Positions 24,018-31,070 of a stretch of DNA of 59,735 nucleotides are shown one piece after another (position 1 is the stretch's first letter; every line of letters starts with the position of its first letter). The stretch lies in contig JAJQDT010000003.1 of assembly GCA_021202075.1 (NCBI GenBank), forward strand, positions 1 through 59,735, in the 5' to 3' direction. The position numbers were made by a program, and so were the translations under genes. Under the pieces are notes generated by a model. It did no database searches, was not told where the DNA came from, and saw nothing but the letters and a program-made list of their open reading frames with translations. This DNA is from Lachnospiraceae bacterium (GTDB lineage Bacteria; Bacillota; Clostridia; Lachnospirales; Lachnospiraceae).

Positions 24018-24275
24018 ATGACCAATCAGGAAGCAATAGACATTATAACAAACGGACGGCATGACATGGATACCGTCAACGAAGCATTGGAGCTTGCAGT
24101 AGCTGCATTGCAGAGACAGGAAGAAATTCCCTGCTCATATAATCTTGATGCGGTTATGGAGCAGCTGGACGGAGCGGCTATCACCAGATTTGAGGGTAGG
24201 CTGAAAGATGGGCGGATATGTCATTATGAGGACATTAAATATATCGTTCGGACGGGAGGCGAATTACCGAAATGA
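24018..24275 (+). CDS. Small hypothetical protein
   Basis: An 85-residue protein; GCAGGAG precedes the ATG. The first half has TNQEAIDIITNGRHDMDTVN and AVAALQRQEE, a pattern seen in many clostridial phage proteins of unknown function. Overlaps the next gene by 4 nt. Confidence 0.6.
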   Translation: MTNQEAIDIITNGRHDMDTVNEALELAVAALQRQEEIPCSYNLDAVMEQLDGAAITRFEGRLKDGRICHYEDIKYIVRTGGELPK

Positions 24276-24379
24276 TGATTTTTGTATTTTTACTTGGAGT
24301 GGTAGTCGGAGCTGCTGCTGTTTCTATATGGGCGCTGATGGCAGCTGCGGCAAAGGAACGTGATCAGAGAGGAGATTGA
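24272..24379 (+). CDS. DUF3789-like single-span membrane microprotein
   Basis: A 35-residue ORF with one hydrophobic helix (IFVFLLGVVVGAAAVSIWAL) and a short charged tail. It starts in an ATGA overlap; a second ATG follows immediately. The size and layout fit the DUF3789 family of phage microproteins. Function unknown. Confidence 0.6.
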   Translation: MMIFVFLLGVVVGAAAVSIWALMAAAAKERDQRGD

Positions 24380-24382
24380 CAT

Positions 24383-24685
24383 ATGTCTTATGTAAGAAAA
24401 AAATCGTATGTCAGCGCATATGAGAAGCCGGTCGTTTATATGGCATCGGACAGAATGGAGATCGCCGGAAGGTATAATATCAGGGAGAAAATTCAGATTG
24501 AGGTTATTATCAGGGATGCTTTGGATAAAAGTCTTCGGACAGAGATTGAGATTTGCACTGTTGCCGGGAAATATCCGAACTTTTTGCAGTATATTGATCC
24601 GAAGGGAATATCCCATGCTATTGATTATTTCGAACTCGATCGAATGAGCAAGAGAATTAGAACGAAAGGATTGCAGAATGTATAA
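24383..24685 (+). CDS. Hypothetical protein
   Basis: A 100-residue mixed protein (SYVRKKSYVSAYEKP, then KIQIEVIIRDALDK). GAGAGGAG lies upstream. It overlaps the following zinc-ribbon gene by 8 nt. No motif recognised. Confidence 0.55.
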   Translation: MSYVRKKSYVSAYEKPVVYMASDRMEIAGRYNIREKIQIEVIIRDALDKSLRTEIEICTVAGKYPNFLQYIDPKGISHAIDYFELDRMSKRIRTKGLQNV

Positions 24686-24905
24686 TAAGTGTCAGAAATG
24701 CGGGAAGCAGCTCTCAGATCCGGATAGCATGAGACGCGGTTATGGACCGGAATGCTGGGAGAACATTACCGGAGAACCGGCGAGGAAAGGGAAAAGCATC
24801 CCGGCGAAAACGGATCCGACAGAGGAGGAGCAGATTCCGGGGCAGATGTCATTAGATGATTACCTTGCTTTGGCTTCGGAACAGGAGGCGTGTTATGGAG
24901 GATAG
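24678..24905 (+). CDS. DUF6011-like zinc-knuckle protein
   Basis: A 75-residue protein: CQKCGKQLSDPDSMRRGYGP then C, the DUF6011 pattern (two Cys, then RRGYGPxC). The C-terminus has GQMSLDDYLALA, a tail often seen in this family; it is only a weak relative of the sliding-clamp-binding pattern because it lacks the final Phe. Function unknown. Confidence 0.7.
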   Translation: MYNKCQKCGKQLSDPDSMRRGYGPECWENITGEPARKGKSIPAKTDPTEEEQIPGQMSLDDYLALASEQEACYGG

Positions 24906-25143
24906 GTGCGTAATGTGTGACAGGATTATTCCAGAGGGGAGCCATGTCTGCCCCATCTGCCAGAAAAAGTATAGCGACAGGCCTGCAATATCCCGCAAAG
25001 ACAGCAGAATGGAGATATGCCCGGACTGCGGAACAATGGAAGCACTCGATGCGGCGAAGTGCCTGATTGGACCGGATATGGATGCTGAAAAATGGCAGGA
25101 CTATAAGCGTCAGATAATTGCAAAAATGAGGGGAATAAGGTAA
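24895..25143 (+). CDS. Double zinc-ribbon small protein
   Basis: An 82-residue protein with CVMCDRIIPEG, CPICQKKY and CPDCGTMEAL, giving two likely zinc sites, and a C-terminal helix. The ATG is in the end of the previous gene. It closes the block of small accessory genes. Function unknown. Confidence 0.6.
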   Translation: MEDRCVMCDRIIPEGSHVCPICQKKYSDRPAISRKDSRMEICPDCGTMEALDAAKCLIGPDMDAEKWQDYKRQIIAKMRGIR

Positions 25144-25197
25144 AATAGAGCCGGGAAGTTTTTAAGATTCACGGTGATCTATAGGAGGGGCGGCAGT

Positions 25198-25761
25198 ATG
25201 GAAGATGAGCGGGTGGTATTTGTTGCGCTTACGAAAGATGAAATCGCGAAAATGAACAGGGAAGCCGCGCTGATTGGCGCGCAGGCCGCGAACCAGGTGC
25301 ATCAGAAAGAGGAAAAGGAACGGAAAGACCGGCGGCTTCACAATACTGATTTGTTGCTGAAGAATTACCGCTCGTTCAAGGCGCATTGCAAGAAAGCTGT
25401 ATATGAGAAACCGAGCGAGACCACGGAAGAAGTCATAGAGGATATTATGTCGATGAAAGGCGACAGGGTAATCGTTGACTCCATTCTCCGGACGACGCAG
25501 CGCACCGAGATTATTGTGGAGCACATTGACAAGATGCTCGATGTGTACCATGTGTGCTGCAATAAAGGCACCGATGCAGAGAAGCGGCAGTACAATGTTA
25601 TCAAAGAACTGTACATAAAGGGTACTTCAAAAAATGCTGCGGAAATTTCGCAAAAATTGGGGGTCAGTAAAATGACAATCAGTACCGATTTGAAAACCGC
25701 AAAAAACCGCTTATCTGTGCTGTTTTTCGGCATTGATGGAATCAGCTATTTCTGCGACTAA
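25198..25761 (+). CDS. ArpU/RinA-like late transcription regulator
   Basis: A 187-residue protein just before the late region. It has a charged helical N-terminus and a C-terminal sigma-region-4-like helix-turn-helix (EISQKLGVSKMTISTDLKTA, near 150-170). ArpU-, RinA- and sigma-like proteins in this position activate phage packaging and late genes in Firmicutes. GGAGGGG precedes the ATG. The call rests on the HTH and position, not a firm family match. Confidence 0.65.
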   Translation: MEDERVVFVALTKDEIAKMNREAALIGAQAANQVHQKEEKERKDRRLHNTDLLLKNYRSFKAHCKKAVYEKPSETTEEVIEDIMSMKGDRVIVDSILRTTQRTEIIVEHIDKMLDVYHVCCNKGTDAEKRQYNVIKELYIKGTSKNAAEISQKLGVSKMTISTDLKTAKNRLSVLFFGIDGISYFCD

Positions 25762-25781
25762 CAATTTTTGTAAACTTTACA

Positions 25782-25810
25782 TTGACCTTATAACAAAAAT
25801 GGTGTATGAT
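25782..25810 (+). promoter_or_regulatory. Consensus promoter of the 26-31 kb operon
   Basis: TTGACC (25782-25787), a 17-nt spacer, then TATGAT (25805-25810). This is the best promoter in the right-hand part of the window and drives the structured leader and the symporter operon. Confidence 0.75.
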
Positions 25811-25837
25811 ATGGTCGTAAAATTTTATCTTGCCATG

Positions 25838-25868
25838 AGGCCGTTCGGTGTGATTCCGGGCGGCTTTT
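25838..25868 (+). terminator. Terminator-like (attenuator) hairpin in the leader
   Basis: GCCGTTCGG (25840-25848) pairs with CCGGGCGGC (25856-25864) through nine base pairs, two of them U-G, with loop TGTGATT, followed by TTTTCT. It lies only about 30 nt after the promoter, so it would stop most transcripts early unless another fold forms. Confidence 0.6.
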
Positions 25869-25913
25869 CTAATTTATCCGGAGAGGGAGGGACAGTAAAA
25901 ACCGGTGGGAATG

Positions 25914-25937
25914 CTCCTTAAATATTTCGATAAGGAG
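25914..25937 (+). promoter_or_regulatory. Hairpin hiding the symporter Shine-Dalgarno
   Basis: CTCCTTA (25914-25920) is a perfect complement of TAAGGAG (25931-25937), the ribosome binding site of the GTG start at 25945; the loop is 10 nt. In this state ribosomes cannot load. Together with the upstream terminator-like hairpin, the leader looks like a riboswitch or other RNA switch. I could not match it to a known class. Confidence 0.6.
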
Positions 25938-25944
25938 AGGAAAT

Positions 25945-27324
25945 GTGAAAGGAATTATTATTCTTGCCGTATATGCGGCTGTAATGTATCTGGCAACCGT
26001 TACCCTGACGAAAAAGGAAAAGAGTGTTGAGGGATTCTGTGTAGGGAGCAGGTCGGAAGGCTGGCTTTTATCTGCATTAAGCATCGGCGCAACCTGGATA
26101 TGGGCACCGGCGTTGTTCACATCGACAGAGAAAGCATACTCTGCCGGGTGGGTCGGGCTGTTCTGGTTCCTGGTCCCGAACGTGCTGTGCCTGATTATTT
26201 TCATACCGTTCGCGAAAAAGATACGCGCGGAAATGCCGGAGGGAATGACATTGTCAGGATACATGAAAGAGAAATACCAGTCAGACGGAGTGAAAAGGAT
26301 ATACCTTTTTCAGCTGATCGGGCTGGCCGTTTTGTCCACCGGGGTACAGCTTCTTGCAGGAAGCCAGATCCTGAGTTCCGTGACTGGCCTGCCGTTCTGG
26401 GCAGTTACGATACTGCTGGCATTGATTGCACTGTCTTACTCACTCTTTTCTGGAATAAAGGCATCAATGCTTACGGACGCTATTCAAATGGTATTCATGC
26501 TCATAGCCTGCGGCCTATTCGTAATATTCGGAATACGCCAGACGGGCGTACAGGGCATAATACAAGGCCTACACGGCAGAACAGGCGAGTATACGTCACT
26601 GTTCTCAGGGAAAGGATTGGAGATATTCCTGTCATTTGGATTACCGACCGCGATAGGATTGCTATCCGGACCGTTTGGAGACCAGTCATTCTGGCAGAGG
26701 GCATTTGCAGTAAAGAAAGAGAAGCTGGGCAGATCGTTTCTGCTTGGTGCGATTCTTTTCGGGATGGTTCCTCTGTCCATGGGAATCCTTGGACTCATCG
26801 GTGCCGGCACAGGTTACAATGTTGTGGATCTGGGCGTTATCAATTTTGAACTGATACAGTATCTGTTCCCTGCGTGGGCTGTGATACCGTTCCTGTTCAT
26901 GATCGTGTCCGGCCTGCTTTCGACAGTGGACAGCAACCTGTGCTCCGTTTCGTCACTGACCACAGATATTGCAGGCACCGGAGATCTGAAGAAATCCAAA
27001 GCGGCGATGCTTGCGTTGCTGGCAGCCGGGATCCTGATTGCGAATATTCCGGGAATGACAGTAACAAACCTGTTCCTGTTTTACGGCACGCTCCGGGCGT
27101 CAACATTACTGCCGACGGTCCTAACGCTGAAAGGAGTAAAACTCTCTGCAAAAGGAATCGTGGCTGGTGTCATCGCTGCATTGGCCGTAGGGCTTCCTAT
27201 TTTCGCCTACGGGAGCATTTGGAGCATCGGGACATATAAAACTGTGGGTAGCCTGACAACCGTCCTCTTGGCCGGATTTGTGGCGCTGATCGTCACCAGA
27301 CTGGAGGTGCGCCATGCTTGCTAG
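25945..27324 (+). CDS. Sodium:solute symporter family transporter
   Basis: A 459-residue integral membrane protein with about 13 hydrophobic helices, starting at GTG. It shows the SSS-family pattern: GSRSEGWLLSALSIGATWIW in helix 2, GMTLSGYMKEKY after helix 3, LLSGPFGDQSFWQRAFAVKK, and SGLLSTVDSNL with the sodium-site Ser and Asp in helix 8. SSS proteins import small solutes (urea, proline, sugars, pantothenate) with sodium. A transporter is rare in a phage; here it is the first gene of a predicted modification operon under an RNA switch and may supply a precursor. The substrate cannot be told from sequence. Confidence 0.85.
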   Translation: MKGIIILAVYAAVMYLATVTLTKKEKSVEGFCVGSRSEGWLLSALSIGATWIWAPALFTSTEKAYSAGWVGLFWFLVPNVLCLIIFIPFAKKIRAEMPEGMTLSGYMKEKYQSDGVKRIYLFQLIGLAVLSTGVQLLAGSQILSSVTGLPFWAVTILLALIALSYSLFSGIKASMLTDAIQMVFMLIACGLFVIFGIRQTGVQGIIQGLHGRTGEYTSLFSGKGLEIFLSFGLPTAIGLLSGPFGDQSFWQRAFAVKKEKLGRSFLLGAILFGMVPLSMGILGLIGAGTGYNVVDLGVINFELIQYLFPAWAVIPFLFMIVSGLLSTVDSNLCSVSSLTTDIAGTGDLKKSKAAMLALLAAGILIANIPGMTVTNLFLFYGTLRASTLLPTVLTLKGVKLSAKGIVAGVIAALAVGLPIFAYGSIWSIGTYKTVGSLTTVLLAGFVALIVTRLEVRHAC

Positions 27325-28096
27325 GAAACAGTCAGTAAAAAATGATCAAGATTGGGCGGAAGCACTGGAGCATATTGAGGAGACGGTACTAAAGCAGGAA
27401 CTGGATGAGCTGTTAGAGAAGACCACCGAGGAAGTCAGGAAGACCTGCGAGGGGAAACAGGCAGCGTTCGCATGGAGCGCAGGCAAAGATTCCATCGTGC
27501 TCCGGGAGGTGTGCGAACGGGCAGGGATTAACCAGTGCGTCCTCGTGATATGCGAGCTGGAGTACCCGGCGTTCCTGTCATGGGTGACAGAGAATATGCC
27601 GGATGAACTGGAAGTGGTCAACACTGGTCAGGATCTGGACTGGCTTGCAGCCCATCAGAATATGCTTTTCCCACAGGATAGCGCCACCGCTGCGAAGTGG
27701 TTCCATATGGTCCAGCACCGCGGGCAGGAGAAATATTATAAAGCCCATGGTCTGGAAATGCTTCTCCTGGGCCGCAGAAAGGCCGACGGCAACTATGTAG
27801 GCAGGGGAAGCAATATTTACACGAATGCAAGGGGAATGACCCGGTACAGCCCGATTTCAGAATGGCGGCATGAAGATGTACTGGCATTCCTGCATTATTA
27901 TAAACCGGCTCTGCCGCCTTTCTATGGGTGGAAGAACGGATTCTATTGCGGCACCCATCCCTGGGCGGCCCGGCAATGGACGGGCAGCATCGAAAACGGA
28001 TGGGCGGAGGTATATGACATCGATCCGGACATTGTGAGGAATGCTGCCGAAAAGATACCGAGTGCAGAAGCTTTTCTGAAAGAGAGGGAGAGCTGA
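27314..28096 (+). CDS. PP-loop ATPase of the PAPS-reductase / adenine nucleotide alpha hydrolase family
   Basis: A 260-residue protein with the PP-loop SAGKDS (55-60) after the strand AAFAW, then CELEYPAFLSW, and family landmarks GLEMLLLGRRKADG, PISEWRHEDVLAFLHYYKP and LPPFYG. These enzymes activate a substrate with ATP by adenylation. The usual C-terminal sulfate-reduction Cys motif is not seen, so true PAPS reduction is unlikely. Its ATG lies inside the symporter end, and its stop overlaps the next gene, a class II amidotransferase, suggesting the pair acts like asparagine synthetase or Gat-QueC. Confidence 0.85.
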   Translation: MLARKQSVKNDQDWAEALEHIEETVLKQELDELLEKTTEEVRKTCEGKQAAFAWSAGKDSIVLREVCERAGINQCVLVICELEYPAFLSWVTENMPDELEVVNTGQDLDWLAAHQNMLFPQDSATAAKWFHMVQHRGQEKYYKAHGLEMLLLGRRKADGNYVGRGSNIYTNARGMTRYSPISEWRHEDVLAFLHYYKPALPPFYGWKNGFYCGTHPWAARQWTGSIENGWAEVYDIDPDIVRNAAEKIPSAEAFLKERES

Positions 28097-28713
28097 TGTG
28101 CGGAGTATTCGGCTTTTGTGGGATTAAGCCAGACGCGGATCTCTTGCAGGAGATTGCGCTTCTGGCCGGAACCAGGGGGCCACATGCGCACGGCATATAC
28201 TGGACAGACGAAAACGGAAATCATATCCGGAAAGGTGCTGGACAGATAAAGCCGGCGATTCTAAAAGATGTCATGCCTGCTTTGCTGATAGGTCATTGCA
28301 GGCTGAGCACCAGCGGTACATACCGCATGGAGCAGAACAATCAGCCTATCGTATGCGGAGACATTGCAGTGTCCCACAATGGCAACATTCCTGATTACCT
28401 GGAGTTATCCAGGGAGATGGGAATTGCCTTATCCACCTGTTGTGACAGCGAAATTCTCTGTCATCTCGCCGGCCGGTACGGCATTGAGAAAGCCATATCA
28501 GCCATAAAGGGAGCGCCGACCGCACTCCTACTCCTTCAGAACAATCAACTGACTGTCTTCCGGAAGAAGCTGCCGCTGTATGTATTACATACGGAGGGCA
28601 GCTATTATTTTTGCAGCAGGGCATTTGAGGATGCCATGCAGATTCCGGAAGACGAGGCAATTACGTTTGAAGGAGGAATCACACATGGAAATCTGTACCA
28701 TGAAACTCTCTGA
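28096..28713 (+). CDS. Class II (Ntn) glutamine amidotransferase
   Basis: A 205-residue stand-alone glutaminase domain. The start MCGVFGFCG exposes the nucleophile Cys2 after Met removal, and Arg69 (GHCRL), Asn95-Gly96 (SHNGN) and Asp117 (CCDSE) match the known active-site set of GlmS, PurF and AsnB. It would release ammonia from glutamine for the preceding PP-loop enzyme. No second catalytic domain is attached, unlike AsnB (about 500 residues). GGGAGAG precedes the ATG, and its first base is the last base of the previous stop. Confidence 0.92.
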   Translation: MCGVFGFCGIKPDADLLQEIALLAGTRGPHAHGIYWTDENGNHIRKGAGQIKPAILKDVMPALLIGHCRLSTSGTYRMEQNNQPIVCGDIAVSHNGNIPDYLELSREMGIALSTCCDSEILCHLAGRYGIEKAISAIKGAPTALLLLQNNQLTVFRKKLPLYVLHTEGSYYFCSRAFEDAMQIPEDEAITFEGGITHGNLYHETL

Positions 28714-29320
28714 TCTGCGCAAACCGGAAAGGAATGTACGTATCCATTCCGAAAAGCAGGTAAAGGAACTGAAACGGTCGTTGGCACAATTCGGCCAGAC
28801 AAGGGCAATCGTCATTGACGAGAATAATACAATCCTGATCGGCAACGGGCTCTATCAGGCTATGATGGAGGCCGGTTTCGAGGAAGCGTCCGTATATGTG
28901 AAAGCAGGCCTGACGGAAAATGAGAAGAAAAAGCTCATGATTGCCGATAATAAGACATATGCTCTCGGCATTGACAATCTTGAGACGCTGAATTCATTTT
29001 TGGAGGAACTGCAGGGCGATTTGGATATTCCCGGATACGACGAGGAGATCCTGCGCCAGATGGTCGCTGACGCTGACGAAGTGACGGAAAAAATCTCCGA
29101 ATACGGCACACTCGATGAGGATGAGATTAAAAGCATCCGTGAAAAAGGGGCAAAGATGGAAGCAGAAAACAACAATTCCGGTTCTGAAGATTACGAGGTT
29201 GCCAGAAATCCGGAAAACGGAGAGCCGAATAGCATTGCTCCGAGGGTAACGGCTGGCGAACCGGCCGAGACAAGGCGGTATGTAATCTGTCCGAAGTGTG
29301 GTGAGCAGATATGGCTGTAA
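28685..29320 (+). CDS. ParB/Srx-fold protein with C-terminal zinc ribbon
   Basis: A 211-residue protein that starts in the end of the amidotransferase gene after GAAGGAGG. Residues 1-90 have the ParB N-terminal fold (SEKQVKELKRSLAQFGQTRA, VIDENNTILIGNGLYQAM), and the region 90-120 (ENEKKKLMIADNK) is typical of ParB proteins linked to DNA modification. The last residues form a half zinc ribbon (CPKCGEQIWL). ParB/Srx domains act as CTPases or DNA-binding ATPases; here it may choose the DNA site for modification (inference). Confidence 0.85.
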   Translation: MEICTMKLSDLRKPERNVRIHSEKQVKELKRSLAQFGQTRAIVIDENNTILIGNGLYQAMMEAGFEEASVYVKAGLTENEKKKLMIADNKTYALGIDNLETLNSFLEELQGDLDIPGYDEEILRQMVADADEVTEKISEYGTLDEDEIKSIREKGAKMEAENNNSGSEDYEVARNPENGEPNSIAPRVTAGEPAETRRYVICPKCGEQIWL

Positions 29321-30456
29321 GGCGCTGCGAATCCAGCATCGATGTAGTCACGGCTGCAGAAACCAGAATCAGGAATGTATTCCGAAACGGCCTGCCGGTA
29401 TTCTTCTCATTCAGCGGCGGCAAGGACAGCCTGTGCATGGCACAGCTTATTGTAAATCTGGCCAATCGGGGCGAGATCGATATGAAGCAGCTGACCGTTC
29501 AGTTTATCGATGAGGAAGCAATATTCCCATGCATGGAAGATACGGTAAAGAAGTGGAGACGTATCTTTATGATGATGGGTGCGAAGTTCGAGTGGTTCTG
29601 TCTGGAAGTAAAACATTACAACTGCTTTAATGAGCTGACCAATGATGAGTCATTTATCTGTTGGGATTCTGAAAAGCGGGATGTATGGGTAAGACAACCT
29701 CCATCATTCGCAATCCGGAAGCACGGGCTTCTGCGAGAGAGGATTGATACGTATCAGGATTTCCTGCCGAGAACATGCCGGGGAGGAATCACCATCGTCG
29801 GCATCCGGACAGCGGAATCCGTGCAGAGACTGGAAAATATCGCTTCTATGACTAGGGCAGGGAAGAACATGACGAATAAGCAGCAGATATTTCCGATATA
29901 TGACTGGACAGATAACGATGTGTGGCTTTATCTCCTGAATGAACATGTGGACATACCGGATGTTTACCTGTATCTGTGGCAGTGTGGCTCAAATAAGCGG
30001 CAGCTGCGCGTATCACAGTTCTTTTCCGTAGATACGGCACGGAGCCTGGTGAAGCTGAATGAATATTATCCTGACCTTATGGAGCGGATTATCCGCAGGG
30101 AGCCAAATGCTTACCTGGCCGCTTTGTACTGGGATAGTGAGATGTTCGGGCGCAATTCAAGAAAGCGCAAAGAGAGCGAGGCAGGACAGGCCAGGAAAGA
30201 CTACAGACAGGAGCTTCTCACAATGTTCAGCCATATGGACGTTTTCTTCGATACCCCGCACAAGATGCACACAGCAAAGCGGTACCGAAATTTTTTCATG
30301 CAGATATCTGCGATCGCCACGGATGAAGATTGCAAGAATATCTATGAGGGGCTGATAACCGGTGATCCTAAAATGCGGGCGTACCGGGCGCTGTATCAGA
30401 GGGTATATGGGAGATATATCAAGAAAACGAAAAGGCAGGTGGAAGAGGATGGATAA
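29311..30456 (+). CDS. PAPS-reductase-family PP-loop protein (IbrA-like)
   Basis: A 381-residue protein with PP-loop SGGKDS (35-40), a family helix pattern (CMAQLIVNLANRG), LTVQFIDEEAIFPCMED, GIRTAESVQR (about 171-180) and PIYDWTDNDVWLYLLNEHVD. The C-terminal ~140 residues are helical. The length and the following ParB partner fit the IbrA/IbrB pair, named in E. coli as immunoglobulin-binding regulators and widespread in mobile elements. It is distinct from the smaller PP-loop protein three genes upstream. The real substrate is unknown. Confidence 0.88.
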   Translation: MAVRRCESSIDVVTAAETRIRNVFRNGLPVFFSFSGGKDSLCMAQLIVNLANRGEIDMKQLTVQFIDEEAIFPCMEDTVKKWRRIFMMMGAKFEWFCLEVKHYNCFNELTNDESFICWDSEKRDVWVRQPPSFAIRKHGLLRERIDTYQDFLPRTCRGGITIVGIRTAESVQRLENIASMTRAGKNMTNKQQIFPIYDWTDNDVWLYLLNEHVDIPDVYLYLWQCGSNKRQLRVSQFFSVDTARSLVKLNEYYPDLMERIIRREPNAYLAALYWDSEMFGRNSRKRKESEAGQARKDYRQELLTMFSHMDVFFDTPHKMHTAKRYRNFFMQISAIATDEDCKNIYEGLITGDPKMRAYRALYQRVYGRYIKKTKRQVEEDG

Positions 30457-30970
30457 GAAACTGTCAGCACCGCTGTCTACGTTGCAGTGGGTAAAGCGGG
30501 ATAAATTAAAGCCTAATGACTACAACCCGAATAAGGTATCAAAGGAGAACCTGAAGCTCCTGGTCCAGTCGATCTTAACGAACGGCTGGACACTCCCGAT
30601 TGTGGTCCGGCCTGATTACACGATCATTGACGGATTCCACAGGTGGACGGTAGCGGGGATGGAACCTCTGAATACTATGTTGGATGGCTGCGTCCCTGTA
30701 GTGATTGTGGAGCATAAAGAGCATTCAGAGGATATATACGGCACTGTGACGCACAACCGTGCGAGAGGTACACATCTGCTGGAACCGATGAAGAAGATCG
30801 TGAAGGAACTGATTGACGAGGGAAACACGATTGAGGAAATAGGGAAGCAGCTTGGCATGAAGCCGGAAGAGATATTCCGATTGTCTGATTTCTCGAAAGA
30901 AGATTTTCTTCGCATGATGACTAAGAATGCTTCCTGGTATTCCAAAGCAGAATTTATCACAAAAACATAA
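30449..30970 (+). CDS. ParB-like protein (IbrB-like)
   Basis: A 173-residue protein coupled to the IbrA-like gene by overlap. It has the ParB N-terminal pattern: LQWVKRDKLKPNDYNPNKVS, SILTNGWTLPIVV, IIDGFHRWTVAG (the G-x-H-R motif) and VTHNRARGTH, then a helix-turn-helix-like segment EEIGKQLGMKPEEIFRLSDF. IbrB proteins always travel with IbrA; together they are thought to modify DNA or its regulation, but no reaction is proven. Last gene of the six-gene operon before the terminase. Confidence 0.88.
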   Translation: MDKKLSAPLSTLQWVKRDKLKPNDYNPNKVSKENLKLLVQSILTNGWTLPIVVRPDYTIIDGFHRWTVAGMEPLNTMLDGCVPVVIVEHKEHSEDIYGTVTHNRARGTHLLEPMKKIVKELIDEGNTIEEIGKQLGMKPEEIFRLSDFSKEDFLRMMTKNASWYSKAEFITKT

Positions 30971-31070
30971 TAAGCAACATAAAGAGTGTAGGGCAGACCA
31001 AAAAACGCGAAAGCGCATCTGACCTGCATGATTTTTTGCCGAAAAAGGTGAACGGAGGGAGGGACAACCA
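30971..31070. other. Intergenic gap before terminase
   Basis: A 100-nt A/T-rich gap between the modification-like operon and terS. It holds a small GNRA-type hairpin (CGC-GAAA-GCG at about 31008-31017) and the ribosome binding site GGAGGGAGGG. A promoter or cos/pac signal may lie here but I cannot point to one. Confidence 0.3.

Noticed and set aside
25811..25944. Match to cobalamin or FMN riboswitch (GGTGTGATTCC resembles core segments)
   Set aside because: Only one short segment is similar; the other conserved boxes of those riboswitches are absent. I report it as an unclassified leader instead.
26100..26849. 249-codon plus-strand frame inside the symporter
   Set aside because: Composition rich in Arg, Gly and Thr, typical of a shifted frame; the symporter frame has clear transmembrane pattern.
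29311..30456. DndC of a phosphorothioation system
   Set aside because: The PP-loop family is the same, but DndB, DndD and DndE partners are missing and the neighbour is a ParB-like protein, which fits IbrA/IbrB better.
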